NCBI RefSeq assembly: GCF_001701025.1
Contig: NZ_CP016793.1
Coordinates: 868,001 to 932,000, forward strand
Reading direction: 5' to 3'
Source: Lentzea guizhouensis
Lineage (GTDB): Bacteria; Actinomycetota; Actinomycetes; Mycobacteriales; Pseudonocardiaceae
Length of the DNA stretch: 64,000 nucleotides
The position numbers and the translations under genes are program-made. This document shows positions 13,847-24,006 of this stretch, one piece after another (position 1 is the stretch's first letter; each line of letters opens with the position of its first letter). The notes under the pieces were generated by a model. The model was given only the letters and a program-made list of their open reading frames with translations, was not told the origin of the DNA and did no database searches.

Positions 13847-14451
13847 TTCGCACCTGCCTTGATCGTGGTGATCGCCAGATTCGCGAACTCGGTGAGCGAG
13901 CCGCACGGGTCAGCGAAGCGGGGGCTGCCGCTCAGACTGCTGAAGGTGAAGAGGATGGCCCTGTCGTCGGAGACACCGACGGAGATCTCGCAGTTGCCCT
14001 GCGCGCGCAGATCAGCTGCCAAGGTCAACGCGGCCGGGTAGCCCTGGATGGCGGGCAGCTCCTCGAACGCGGCATAGGTGCCGTTGTCCTTGTTGGCGTA
14101 GATGGTGCCGAGGTTCGTGCCGTCCGGCAGGATCACCAGACCGGGAGACGACCTGGCCGCCGTGTTCACACCGGTCCACAGGCACGCCTTGCCGGGGGCG
14201 GTGGTGTTCACCTTGCCGGTGACGCCGGTCAGCCCGAACGCCTCGACCTGGGCGGGGGTGACCGCGGTGCACGGCGCGGCCTCGAAGACCGTGACGTCGA
14301 GCGGGGTGCCGACCTTCGGCGCCCCGCCGCTCTGGCCGGTGCCGGTCGGCTGGGAGGTGGGCGTCGGGGTGCCGGTGGTGCCACCGCTGCTGCCGCACCC
14401 GGCCAGCAGGGCGAGAGCGGCGGTGCCGGCGACGATCGTTCGGATCTGCAC
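13843..14451 (-). CDS. DUF3558 lipoprotein
   Basis: A 202-residue predicted lipoprotein: signal peptide with lipobox LAGC near residue 19, a Ser/Thr/Pro-rich linker to about 45, then a DUF3558 domain with paired cysteines (PCTAVTP and KACLWTG, NCEISV, ADPCGSL). DUF3558 proteins occur mainly in actinomycetes and often beside PPE-like ESX genes; their function is not known. GTG start at 14451, 4 nt after the stop of the small upstream gene. Its stop overlaps the PPE start. Confidence 0.85.
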   Translation of the reverse strand: MQIRTIVAGTAALALLAGCGSSGGTTGTPTPTSQPTGTGQSGGAPKVGTPLDVTVFEAAPCTAVTPAQVEAFGLTGVTGKVNTTAPGKACLWTGVNTAARSSPGLVILPDGTNLGTIYANKDNGTYAAFEELPAIQGYPAALTLAADLRAQGNCEISVGVSDDRAILFTFSSLSGSPRFADPCGSLTEFANLAITTIKAGAK

Positions 14452-14455
14452 CGGC

Positions 14456-14761
14456 TCAGTCCCTCGGCTTCATGTCGGCTTCGTTGCCCTGCTCGGTGCG
14501 CTCGTACTGCTTGAGCGTCGCCGTGAGGTTCTTGATCCTGGCGTCCAGCGTCAGCTGGAGCTGCTTGTTCGACTGCTGGTGCATGCTGCCCGCGGTGACG
14601 GCGTGACCCGCGTAGACGACGCTCGGCCGGTCCAGGCCGGCTGCCTTGACGGCGACCAGCGCGTTGCCGGTCTGCTCGGCGGTCACGAGCTCGGCGAGGA
14701 TCGCCTCGTACTCCTTGATGGCGGCGCGCAGTGTGTCCAGATCGACCTTGGTCCCGCTCAT
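14456..14761 (-). CDS. Small helical WXG100-like protein of the ESX accessory operon
   Basis: 101 residues, almost all helical: LDTLRAAIKEYEAILAELV at the start and a second helix (LQLTLDARIKNLTATLKQYE) at the end, with a polar loop between. The size and two-helix form suit an ESX small protein, but the WXG turn itself is not seen. ATG at 14761 is chosen because the longer frame upstream adds a basic stretch with no counterpart. It is the first gene of the operon that continues with DUF3558, PPE-like and EspG-like genes. Confidence 0.75.
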   Translation of the reverse strand: MSGTKVDLDTLRAAIKEYEAILAELVTAEQTGNALVAVKAAGLDRPSVVYAGHAVTAGSMHQQSNKQLQLTLDARIKNLTATLKQYERTEQGNEADMKPRD

Positions 14762-14876
14762 GCCCCAGACCTTCCCCCTGCGGATTCGTGCGGCGAAAAT
14801 CATACCGCCGATCAACAGGGGGCGTCCCGGGTTCACGGCACGATCGGATGAAGTGGCACCAAGCGGCCAGCCGACC

Positions 14877-15278
14877 TCAGGCCTGTTGTTGCTGGGACGG
14901 CAGGCGTCCCTCGGCCATCCGCTTGAGCAGGTCCTTGCGCAGCCACAGCAGGTAGGCCCACACCAGCGCGAAGATCACGCCGATGACGCCCAGCGCCGGC
15001 AGCAGGATCCAGGTCGCGATCAGCAGGACGTGCAGGGCCACCAGGACCGCGATGGCCCAGGGGCGGCGGACGAAGGCGCACAGGGCGATGAAGGCGGCGA
15101 TGAAGCCGAACGTCACCCAGCCGACGAGCGAGGTGACGCCGCCGTGCAGCTTCGCGATGACCGGCAGGGCCAGTGCCACGACGATGACCTCGAGGATGAG
15201 GGTGCCCGCCATGATGCCGCGGAAGGCCTTCATCGGGTCCTTCTTGGGCACCGGTGCCGGAACGGGGGTGTCGCTCAC
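14877..15278 (-). CDS. DUF4233 membrane protein
   Basis: 133 residues with four hydrophobic helices (about 19-42, 47-66, 70-90, 92-112) and basic ends; a cytoplasmic proline/lysine-rich N-terminus. DUF4233 genes sit directly after folC in many actinobacteria. GTG at 15278 overlaps the folC stop by 4 nt (GTGA), so it is co-translated with folC. Role unknown. Confidence 0.88.
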   Translation of the reverse strand: MSDTPVPAPVPKKDPMKAFRGIMAGTLILEVIVVALALPVIAKLHGGVTSLVGWVTFGFIAAFIALCAFVRRPWAIAVLVALHVLLIATWILLPALGVIGVIFALVWAYLLWLRKDLLKRMAEGRLPSQQQQA

Positions 15279-16612
15279 GCCGGCTCCTTTCCGAACAGGG
15301 CACGGGCCTCGCCCGCGGTGACGACGGAGCCGGTGACGATGACGCCGCCGCCGGACAGTTCCTCCTCGGTGAGGTGGATGGCCTCGTCGATGGCGTCGAC
15401 CAGGCGGGGGCGGACCTCGAAGCGGTCCTCGCCGAAGATCGGGACGGCGAGGCCGGCCAGCACGTCGGGGTCCATGGCGCGCGGGGAGGAGTTGGTGGTG
15501 ATCACCAGCTCGGAGACGACCGGTTCGAGTGCGGAGAGGATGCCCTCGGCGTCCTTGTCGGACATCACGGCGACGACGGCCACGAGCTTGCGGAAGCCGA
15601 ACTCGGACTCCAGGGCGCGAGCCAGCGCCGCCGCGCCGTGCGGGTTGTGCGCGGCGTCGACGAAGACGTTCGGCGCGGAGCGGACGCGTTCGAGGCGACC
15701 GGGCGAGACGACCGTGGCGAAGCCTTCGCGGATCGCCTCGATGTCGAGCTGGCGGTCGGCGCCGGCGCCGAAGAACGCCTCCACCGCGGCCAGTGCCAGT
15801 GCGGCGTTCGCGGCCTGGTGCTCGCCGTGCAGCGGCAGGAAGATGTCCTCGTAGACGCCGCCGAGTCCCTGCAGCGTCACGAGCTGGCCGCCGACGGCGA
15901 CCGCGCGGGAGACGACGCCGAACTCGCTGCCGAAGCGCGCGACCGTGGCGTCGACCTCGGCCACCCGCTCCAGGACCACCCTCATCGCTTCCGGGGTCTG
16001 CTCACCGATCACGGCGACCGAGCCGGGCTTGATGATGCCGGCCTTCTCGGTCGCGATGTCCTCGACCCGGTTGCCCAGGTACTCGGTGTGGTCGATGGAG
16101 ATCGGCGTGAGGATCGCGATGCGGGCGTCCGCGATCGAGGTCGCGTCCCACGTGCCGCCCATGCCGACCTCGACGACCGCGACGTCGACCGGTGCGTCGG
16201 CGAAGGCGGCGTAGGCCATGCCGGTGAGCACCTCGAACTTGCTCATCCGGATCTCGGACCGGGTGTCGACCATCGCGACGTACGGCTCGATGTCGCGGAA
16301 GACCTCGACGTAGCGCTCCGGGCTGACCGGCTGGTTGTCCAGGCTGATCCGCTCGGTCGCGAGCTGCAGGTGCGGGCTCGTGTAGCGGCCGGTGCGCAGG
16401 CCGATGCGCGTGAAGAGCGCATCGACCATGCGCGACGTCGACGTCTTGCCGTTCGTGCCCGTCAGCTGCACGACCGGGTAGCTCGTCTGGGGGTCGCCCA
16501 GCACGTGCGCCAGCGCCTTGATCCGGTCCAGCGACGGCTCGAGCTTCGTCTCGGGCCAGCGCTGGTTGAGCTCGTTCTCGACGTCGAGGAACTCGTCGAG
16601 GTTGGTGTCCAC
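15275..16612 (-). CDS. folC: Bifunctional dihydrofolate synthase / folylpolyglutamate synthase
   Basis: Adds glutamate to dihydropteroate and then to folates, ATP-dependent, in the cytosol. 445 residues in the Mur ligase superfamily. The P-loop TGTNGKTSTS is at 51-60, an H-bonding and Mg site follows in GMGGTWDATSI, with SIDHTEYLG and the C-terminal domain DAAHNPHGAAAL. GTG at 16612 is used: it lies 5 nt after the valS stop, whereas longer readings run inside valS. The valS-folC-DUF4233 order is common in actinomycetes and suggests one operon. Confidence 0.95.
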   Translation of the reverse strand: MDTNLDEFLDVENELNQRWPETKLEPSLDRIKALAHVLGDPQTSYPVVQLTGTNGKTSTSRMVDALFTRIGLRTGRYTSPHLQLATERISLDNQPVSPERYVEVFRDIEPYVAMVDTRSEIRMSKFEVLTGMAYAAFADAPVDVAVVEVGMGGTWDATSIADARIAILTPISIDHTEYLGNRVEDIATEKAGIIKPGSVAVIGEQTPEAMRVVLERVAEVDATVARFGSEFGVVSRAVAVGGQLVTLQGLGGVYEDIFLPLHGEHQAANAALALAAVEAFFGAGADRQLDIEAIREGFATVVSPGRLERVRSAPNVFVDAAHNPHGAAALARALESEFGFRKLVAVVAVMSDKDAEGILSALEPVVSELVITTNSSPRAMDPDVLAGLAVPIFGEDRFEVRPRLVDAIDEAIHLTEEELSGGGVIVTGSVVTAGEARALFGKEPA

Positions 16613-16617
16613 TGTTG

Positions 16618-19254
<2,637 letters not shown>

Positions 19255-19330
19255 GTCTACGGAGGCCTGGCTATCGACTTACACCGAGATACCTGCTAAC
19301 GCACGGGCCACCACCTAAGATCCGCGGGCT

Positions 19331-20218
19331 GTGAGCATCCCTGGGGGAATCGAAGACCATCCCGACCTGAAGGACGACGCCTGGATCCGTGCGGCGAACA
19401 GACGCGCCAAGCAGGAGGTCCGCAGGCAACGCAGACAGGCGCGCATGCGCAGGCACGGCGGCAAGGTCGTGTCCGCGGTCGCGCTCGTCGTGATCATCGG
19501 GGTGGTGGCCGCGCTGTACCAGGCGGGCAGGTTCGGCGAGCTCTCGCTGCCGGACCTGCGGGGCGCCTACAAGGGCGTCGACACCTCGCAGCCGTTCGCG
19601 CGCACACCTGCGGAGAAGTGGGCCGACGGCGAGGCCGGGATCGTCGCGCCGGACCAGGACCCGGAGTACGCGCCGGTCTACGAGGCCGTGCGCAAAGCCG
19701 TCGTCGCCGCGCACCTGGACCCGAGGATGGTGGTCGAGCGCGACCGGGAGCCGTTCCTCGCGCTGCTGGCGCAGCCGTCGGCCGAGGACGTCGAGCCGAT
19801 CACCGACACGGTCCTGTGGACGCGCACCAAGGAGGGCACGAAGCTGCTTCCGGTGCCGGTCAAGGTGGACGGGCGGATGTGGCCCGGTCGCGACGAGAAC
19901 GGGCTGCCGGTCGTGCACACCAGCTACCGGTTCGCCTACGCGTTCGACCCCGGCGAGATGAAGAACTCGCTGTTCGAGCAGACCGACCTGCTCGCGATGG
20001 TGCGGGCAGACGTGGACTTCCAGCTCGACGCCGAGGGCCTGTGGGTCATCAAGGTCGACGGCTACCACTACATGATGGCCTGCCGGGCGTCAAAGGACGG
20101 CTACCTGGCGCCGATGTTCACCGAGAAGCGCAAGAGCGACGGCGAGAGCAGTGAACGCGGGCCCGAGGAGTGGTTCGCGTCCAACGCACCGATTCCCGAC
20201 ACGGGTGGATGCGACTGA
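19331..20218 (+). CDS. Membrane-anchored protein of unknown function
   Basis: 295 residues: an acidic then very basic N-terminal stretch (about 20-45, many Arg), one transmembrane helix (about 47-67), and an extracytoplasmic domain of 225 residues without recognised motif. The domain has two cysteines at the end (CRASK and GGCD). GTG start at 19331. Divergent from valS with 76 nt between them. By topology (positive inside) it is a type II single-span protein. Confidence 0.8.
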   Translation: MSIPGGIEDHPDLKDDAWIRAANRRAKQEVRRQRRQARMRRHGGKVVSAVALVVIIGVVAALYQAGRFGELSLPDLRGAYKGVDTSQPFARTPAEKWADGEAGIVAPDQDPEYAPVYEAVRKAVVAAHLDPRMVVERDREPFLALLAQPSAEDVEPITDTVLWTRTKEGTKLLPVPVKVDGRMWPGRDENGLPVVHTSYRFAYAFDPGEMKNSLFEQTDLLAMVRADVDFQLDAEGLWVIKVDGYHYMMACRASKDGYLAPMFTEKRKSDGESSERGPEEWFASNAPIPDTGGCD

Positions 20219-20243
20219 TCACTCGTTCAGAGGTGCCGAGCGA

Positions 20244-20274
20244 CCGTGACGGCGATCACAATTGACCGTCACGG
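20244..20274. repeat. Inverted repeat, terminator or operator
   Basis: Perfect 9-bp arms CCGTGACGG / CCGTCACGG around 13 nt, located in the 140-nt gap between the membrane-protein gene and the oxidoreductase gene. Placed 25 nt after a stop it may be a terminator. Its 22-bp centre spacing also fits a dimeric regulator. Confidence 0.5.
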
Positions 20275-20358
20275 ACCGTTCAACCCCTTGGGGCCCGTGA
20301 TGGCGACGCCGCCGCGTTCTTCGGGGGCGCTGGCGGCGCCGACGTCGATCGGCGTTGA

Positions 20359-22656
20359 ATGAAGGACATGAGCAGCAAGCCTCCGCAGCACGACGTCGAC
20401 GAGTCCGCGCTCGAAGTCTCCACGCCGAAGACCTGGGCGGCGGGCATCCCCGGCGTCCTCGTCTCGCTCGACCGCGCGGTCGAGCAGATGGGCGTCAGCC
20501 GGACGGTCAAGACGTTGCGCCTGCTCAACCAGCGTGAAGGGTTCGACTGCCCCGGTTGCGCCTGGCCGGAGCCGCAGGGACATCGCAAGATGGCGGAGTT
20601 CTGCGAGAACGGCGCGAAGGCGGTGGCCGAGGAGGCCACCAAGCGCCGCATCGGGCCGGAGTTCTTCGCCCGGAACTCCATCTACAGCCTGCGGACGAAG
20701 ACCGACTACTGGCTCGGCCAGCAGGGCCGCATCACCGAGCCGATGGTCCTGCGGCCGGGTGCGACGCACTACACACCGATCAGCTGGGACGACGCGTTCA
20801 CGCTCGTGGCCGACGAGCTGACAGCGTTGTCATCGCCGGACGAGGCGATCTTCTACACCTCCGGCCGCACCAGCAACGAGGCGGCGTTCCTCTACCAGCT
20901 GCTGGTCCGCTCCTTCGGCACCAACAACCTGCCGGACTGCTCGAACATGTGCCACGAGTCGTCGGGCTCGGCGCTGATCGAGACCATCGGCATCGGCAAG
21001 GGCTCGGTGTCGATCAAGGACTTCGACCTCGCCGACCTGGTCGTGGTGATCGGCCAGAACCCCGGCACCAACCACCCGCGCATGCTCAGCGCGCTCGAGG
21101 ACGCCAAGAAGAACGGCGCGAAGATCATCGCGATCAACCCGCTGCCGGAGGCGGGCCTGATGCGGTTCAAGAACCCGCAGAACGTCGCGGGCGTCGTCGG
21201 CAAGGGCACCGCCCTGAGCGACGAGTTCGTGCAGATCAAGGTCGGCGGCGACCAGGCGCTGTTCCAGGCGATCGGGCACCTGCTGCTGCAGTGGGACAAG
21301 GTCGACAAGGCGTTCATCGAGGCCAAGACGCACGGCTTCGAGGCCTACGCGGAGAGCCTGCGCGAGCTCGACTGGGACCGCGTGCTCACCGCGACCGGCC
21401 TCACCCGCGAGCAGATCACCCGCGTGGCCGGCATGTTCGTCGACTCGAAGGCCACCATCGCATGCTGGGCCATGGGTCTCACGCAGCACAAGCACAGCGT
21501 GCCGACGATCCGCGAGATCACGAACGTGATGTTCCTGCGCGGCATGATCGGCAAGCCGGGCGCGGGCCTGTGCCCGGTGCGCGGCCACTCGAACGTGCAG
21601 GGCGACCGCACGATGGGCATCTACGAGAAGATGCCGGAGCTCTTCCTCAAGGCGCTGGAGACCGAGTTCGGCATCCCGGTGCCGCGCAAGCACGGTTACG
21701 ACACCGTCGACGCGATCAACGCCATGCGCCACGGCCGCGGCAAGGTGTTCATCGCGATGGGCGGCAACTTCGTGAGCGCCACCCCGGACACCCCGGTGAC
21801 CGAGAAGGCGCTGGAGCAGTGCTCGTTGACCGTGCACGTCTCCACGAAGCTCAACCGCTCGCACGTGGTCCACGGCAAGACAGCGCTGATCCTGCCCGCG
21901 TTGGGACGCACGGAGAGCGACGTGCAGCACTCCGGTGAGCAGTTCGTGACGGTCGAGGACTCGATGTCGGTCGTGCACCGCTCGCGCGGCCGGCTCAAGC
22001 CCGCGTCCGAGCAGCTCCTGTCCGAGATCTCGATCGTCTGCCGGCTGGCGCGCAAGGTGCTCGGCAAGTCGCACCCGGTCGCCTGGGAGGACTTCGAGAA
22101 GGACTACGACGTCATCCGCGAGCACATCGCGCGGGTCGTCCCGGGTTGCGCCGACTACAACACGCGCGTGCGCCAGCCCGACGGTTTCGTGCTGCCGCAC
22201 CCGCCGCGCGACTCGCAGGAGTTCGCGACGTCGACCGGCAAGGCGAACTTCACGGCGAACGAGCTGACCGTGATCGAGGTGCCGGAGGGCAGGCTGCTAA
22301 TGCAGACCCTGCGCAGCCACGACCAGTACAACACCACGATCTACGGCCTGGACGACCGCTACCGGGGCGTGAAGGACGGCCGCCGGGTGGTGTTCGTGAA
22401 CCCGGACGACCTGGTGGAGCTCGGGTTCTCCGACGGCCAGATGGTCAACATCGTGTCGGAGTGGAAGGACGACCCGACGGGCGTCGTCGAACGCCGCGCC
22501 GAGTCGTTCCGGATCGTCTCGTACTCGACCGCGCGCGGGTGCGTGGCCACGTACTTCCCGGAGGCGAACCCGTTGGTGCCGCTGGACTCCAAGGCGGACA
22601 TCTCCGGGACGCCGACCTCGAAGTCGGTCATCGTGCGCCTGGAGCCCGCGGCCTGA
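20359..22656 (+). CDS. FdhF/YdeP-family molybdopterin oxidoreductase
   Basis: 765 residues of the formate-dehydrogenase-alpha superfamily. The YdeP group signature CPGCAWPEP is near 55-63 in place of the usual Fe-S cysteine set. Molybdopterin-binding regions include FYTSGRTSNEAAFLYQLL, VVVIGQNPGTNHPRM and the C-terminal MQTLRSHDQYNTT. NMCHESSG carries a Cys-His pair where E. coli FdhF has Sec-His. Family members act in acid resistance in enterobacteria; the substrate is not settled. ATG at 20359 or 20368; neither has an ideal ribosome site. FdhD, which is needed to activate such enzymes, is encoded 3 kb away. Confidence 0.9.
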   Translation: MKDMSSKPPQHDVDESALEVSTPKTWAAGIPGVLVSLDRAVEQMGVSRTVKTLRLLNQREGFDCPGCAWPEPQGHRKMAEFCENGAKAVAEEATKRRIGPEFFARNSIYSLRTKTDYWLGQQGRITEPMVLRPGATHYTPISWDDAFTLVADELTALSSPDEAIFYTSGRTSNEAAFLYQLLVRSFGTNNLPDCSNMCHESSGSALIETIGIGKGSVSIKDFDLADLVVVIGQNPGTNHPRMLSALEDAKKNGAKIIAINPLPEAGLMRFKNPQNVAGVVGKGTALSDEFVQIKVGGDQALFQAIGHLLLQWDKVDKAFIEAKTHGFEAYAESLRELDWDRVLTATGLTREQITRVAGMFVDSKATIACWAMGLTQHKHSVPTIREITNVMFLRGMIGKPGAGLCPVRGHSNVQGDRTMGIYEKMPELFLKALETEFGIPVPRKHGYDTVDAINAMRHGRGKVFIAMGGNFVSATPDTPVTEKALEQCSLTVHVSTKLNRSHVVHGKTALILPALGRTESDVQHSGEQFVTVEDSMSVVHRSRGRLKPASEQLLSEISIVCRLARKVLGKSHPVAWEDFEKDYDVIREHIARVVPGCADYNTRVRQPDGFVLPHPPRDSQEFATSTGKANFTANELTVIEVPEGRLLMQTLRSHDQYNTTIYGLDDRYRGVKDGRRVVFVNPDDLVELGFSDGQMVNIVSEWKDDPTGVVERRAESFRIVSYSTARGCVATYFPEANPLVPLDSKADISGTPTSKSVIVRLEPAA

Positions 22657-22815
22657 TCAGGCGTGCCGGACCCGGACGGACAGCCGTAACCGGCGCCGTT
22701 CGGGTTCTGCCGGAGCCTCGGCGGACTGCTTGACCAACCGGCGCGCCGCCGCGTCGGCCTCGAACTCCTGCTGACGCAACTTCGCGATAGCAAACGCATG
22801 GTCGTGTGACAGCAC
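22657..22815 (-). CDS. 52-residue basic protein
   Basis: Translated MLSHDHAFAIAKLRQQEFEA at the start and a basic RRRLRLSVRVRHA end: a short amphipathic helix and an Arg-rich tail. GTG at 22815 has a GGAGAA ribosome site 8 nt upstream, and codon use is GC3-rich. It starts 24 nt after the ArsR-like gene on the same strand, so the two are likely one operon. Its TGA stop abuts the TGA of the convergent oxidoreductase gene. No family recognised. Confidence 0.7.
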   Translation of the reverse strand: MLSHDHAFAIAKLRQQEFEADAAARRLVKQSAEAPAEPERRRLRLSVRVRHA

Positions 22816-22839
22816 AGCGGTTCTCCTCGTGTGGGTTGG

Positions 22840-23397
22840 TTACTCGGGTGCGACCGCGACGCTCAGGAAGAGCCGGACCGGCCGCGCGCCTTCTGGCCGC
22901 AGCGACGGGTCGCCTGTCCGCTCGTTGAAGCGGTCGAGCAGCTCGGCCATCTCGGCATGCAGCTGCGCCATCTCCTCCTGGGTGACGAACATGGTGCGGC
23001 CGTCGATGCCGACGAAGTCCCGCCACTCCTGCGCGACGTGCTCGCGCTGGCGCGTCCGTTCCCGAATGCGCTCGAACTCCTGGTCCAGGAACGCCATCCC
23101 GGCCGCCTCGGCCGCAAGGGCGCCTTCCTCGTCGAGGCCCTCCGGCGAGATGATCTGCCGACGGCTGACCGCACGCCACGGCTTCTGCCGGCCAGGCCCC
23201 TCGACCTCCTCCACGAAGCCGTACTTGGCCAGCATGTTCAGGTGGTACGAGCAGCTGGCCACGCTCTCGCCGAGCACGGCGGAGCACTGCGTGGCGGTGC
23301 GCGGCCCCTGTTCGCCGAGCAGTTGGATCAGCTTCCAGCGGAACGGGTGCGAGAGCGCCCGCAGCGCCTTCGGGTCGGTGAGAGGTCCGTCGGTCAT
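22840..23397 (-). CDS. ArsR/helix-turn-helix regulator with C-terminal sensor domain
   Basis: 185 residues. About 8-75 are a winged helix (ALRALSHPFRWKLIQLLGEQ then SVASCSYHLNMLAKYGFVEE), followed by a basic wing region PGRQKPWRAVSRR. The rest is helical (about 90-150) and ends in a beta-rich tail. No metal-binding cysteine pair of the CxC type is seen, so a non-metal ligand is more likely. The ATG at 23397 is chosen because the ATG at 23415 lies within the palindromic operator; a GGTGG ribosome site precedes it. Probably autoregulated through that operator. Confidence 0.85.
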   Translation of the reverse strand: MTDGPLTDPKALRALSHPFRWKLIQLLGEQGPRTATQCSAVLGESVASCSYHLNMLAKYGFVEEVEGPGRQKPWRAVSRRQIISPEGLDEEGALAAEAAGMAFLDQEFERIRERTRQREHVAQEWRDFVGIDGRTMFVTQEEMAQLHAEMAELLDRFNERTGDPSLRPEGARPVRLFLSVAVAPE

Positions 23398-23413
23398 GCC
23401 ACCGACGGTACGC

Positions 23414-23447
23414 ATATCAAGAACCCTTTAGCAAGGTTCCTTGATAT
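23414..23447. promoter_or_regulatory. Palindromic operator of the ArsR-like regulator
   Basis: Imperfect palindrome with ATATCAAG at 23414-23421 and CTTGATAT at 23440-23447, plus internal AACC/GGTT steps (one base bulged). A related half-site TCTTGAGATA follows at about 23453. It is AT-rich and immediately upstream of the regulator start. Autoregulation is inferred. Confidence 0.65.
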
Positions 23448-23468
23448 AGAAGTCTTGAGATACGCCCG

Positions 23469-23960
23469 TCACCAGTCCGGCGAGTTCCGCGCCACCGCCG
23501 TGACCAGCGGCAACGACTCGATGACCGGCACCCGCAGCAGCTCGGCGGGCACATCAGGGTCGCGCACCGTCTCGACCAGCTCGCGCAGCAACGCCCCCAC
23601 CACGTCGTCCGCCGTCGAGTCGATCTCGGGGGCCAGGTCCCGCAACTGGGCCGCGGCCTCGTTCAGCACGCGCGGCCGCAGGGGTTCCTCCAGCATCAAC
23701 GCCGCCAGCCGCAGCACCCGGCGGCTCGTGCGCAACCGCAGGCTGCGCGACGCCGACTCGGGACCGCCGGCGAGGCCCAGCCGGCCGCGGGTGCGGTCGA
23801 TCCACGGCTCGACCGTCTCGCGGCGCCAGATCGGGCCGGACGCGAGCTCCGCGTCCGGCTCCGGGATGCCGTGCGAGCGGCGCTTGCGCCACACCGTGAC
23901 GAGCTGCCTGCTCAGGCCCATGGCGTCGGCGATCTCCGCGATCCCGTAGAAGTCCCCCAC
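23469..23960 (-). CDS. Helix-turn-helix protein of 163 residues (MerR/AlpA-like HTH)
   Basis: The first 50 residues have the small winged/HTH pattern GIAEIADAMGLSRQLVTVWR followed by GIPEPDAELASGPIWRRETV, as in excisionase/AlpA-like DNA-binding proteins. The remainder is helical and Arg/Leu-rich with no further motif. GTG start at 23960 without a strong ribosome site. Divergent neighbours are absent; it is a short solitary gene between the ArsR operator and the flavoprotein. It may regulate local genes. No phage integrase is nearby, so an excisionase role is unlikely. Confidence 0.75.
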   Translation of the reverse strand: MGDFYGIAEIADAMGLSRQLVTVWRKRRSHGIPEPDAELASGPIWRRETVEPWIDRTRGRLGLAGGPESASRSLRLRTSRRVLRLAALMLEEPLRPRVLNEAAAQLRDLAPEIDSTADDVVGALLRELVETVRDPDVPAELLRVPVIESLPLVTAVARNSPDW

Positions 23961-24006
23961 GGCACCACTGTAACCAGAGATGACGCCTCACGTCATCAAG
24001 AATGTC

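Noticed and set aside
23469-23960. HTH protein as phage excisionase
   Set aside because: Only the HTH is AlpA-like; the long C-terminal helical part and lack of an integrase argue for a host regulator.
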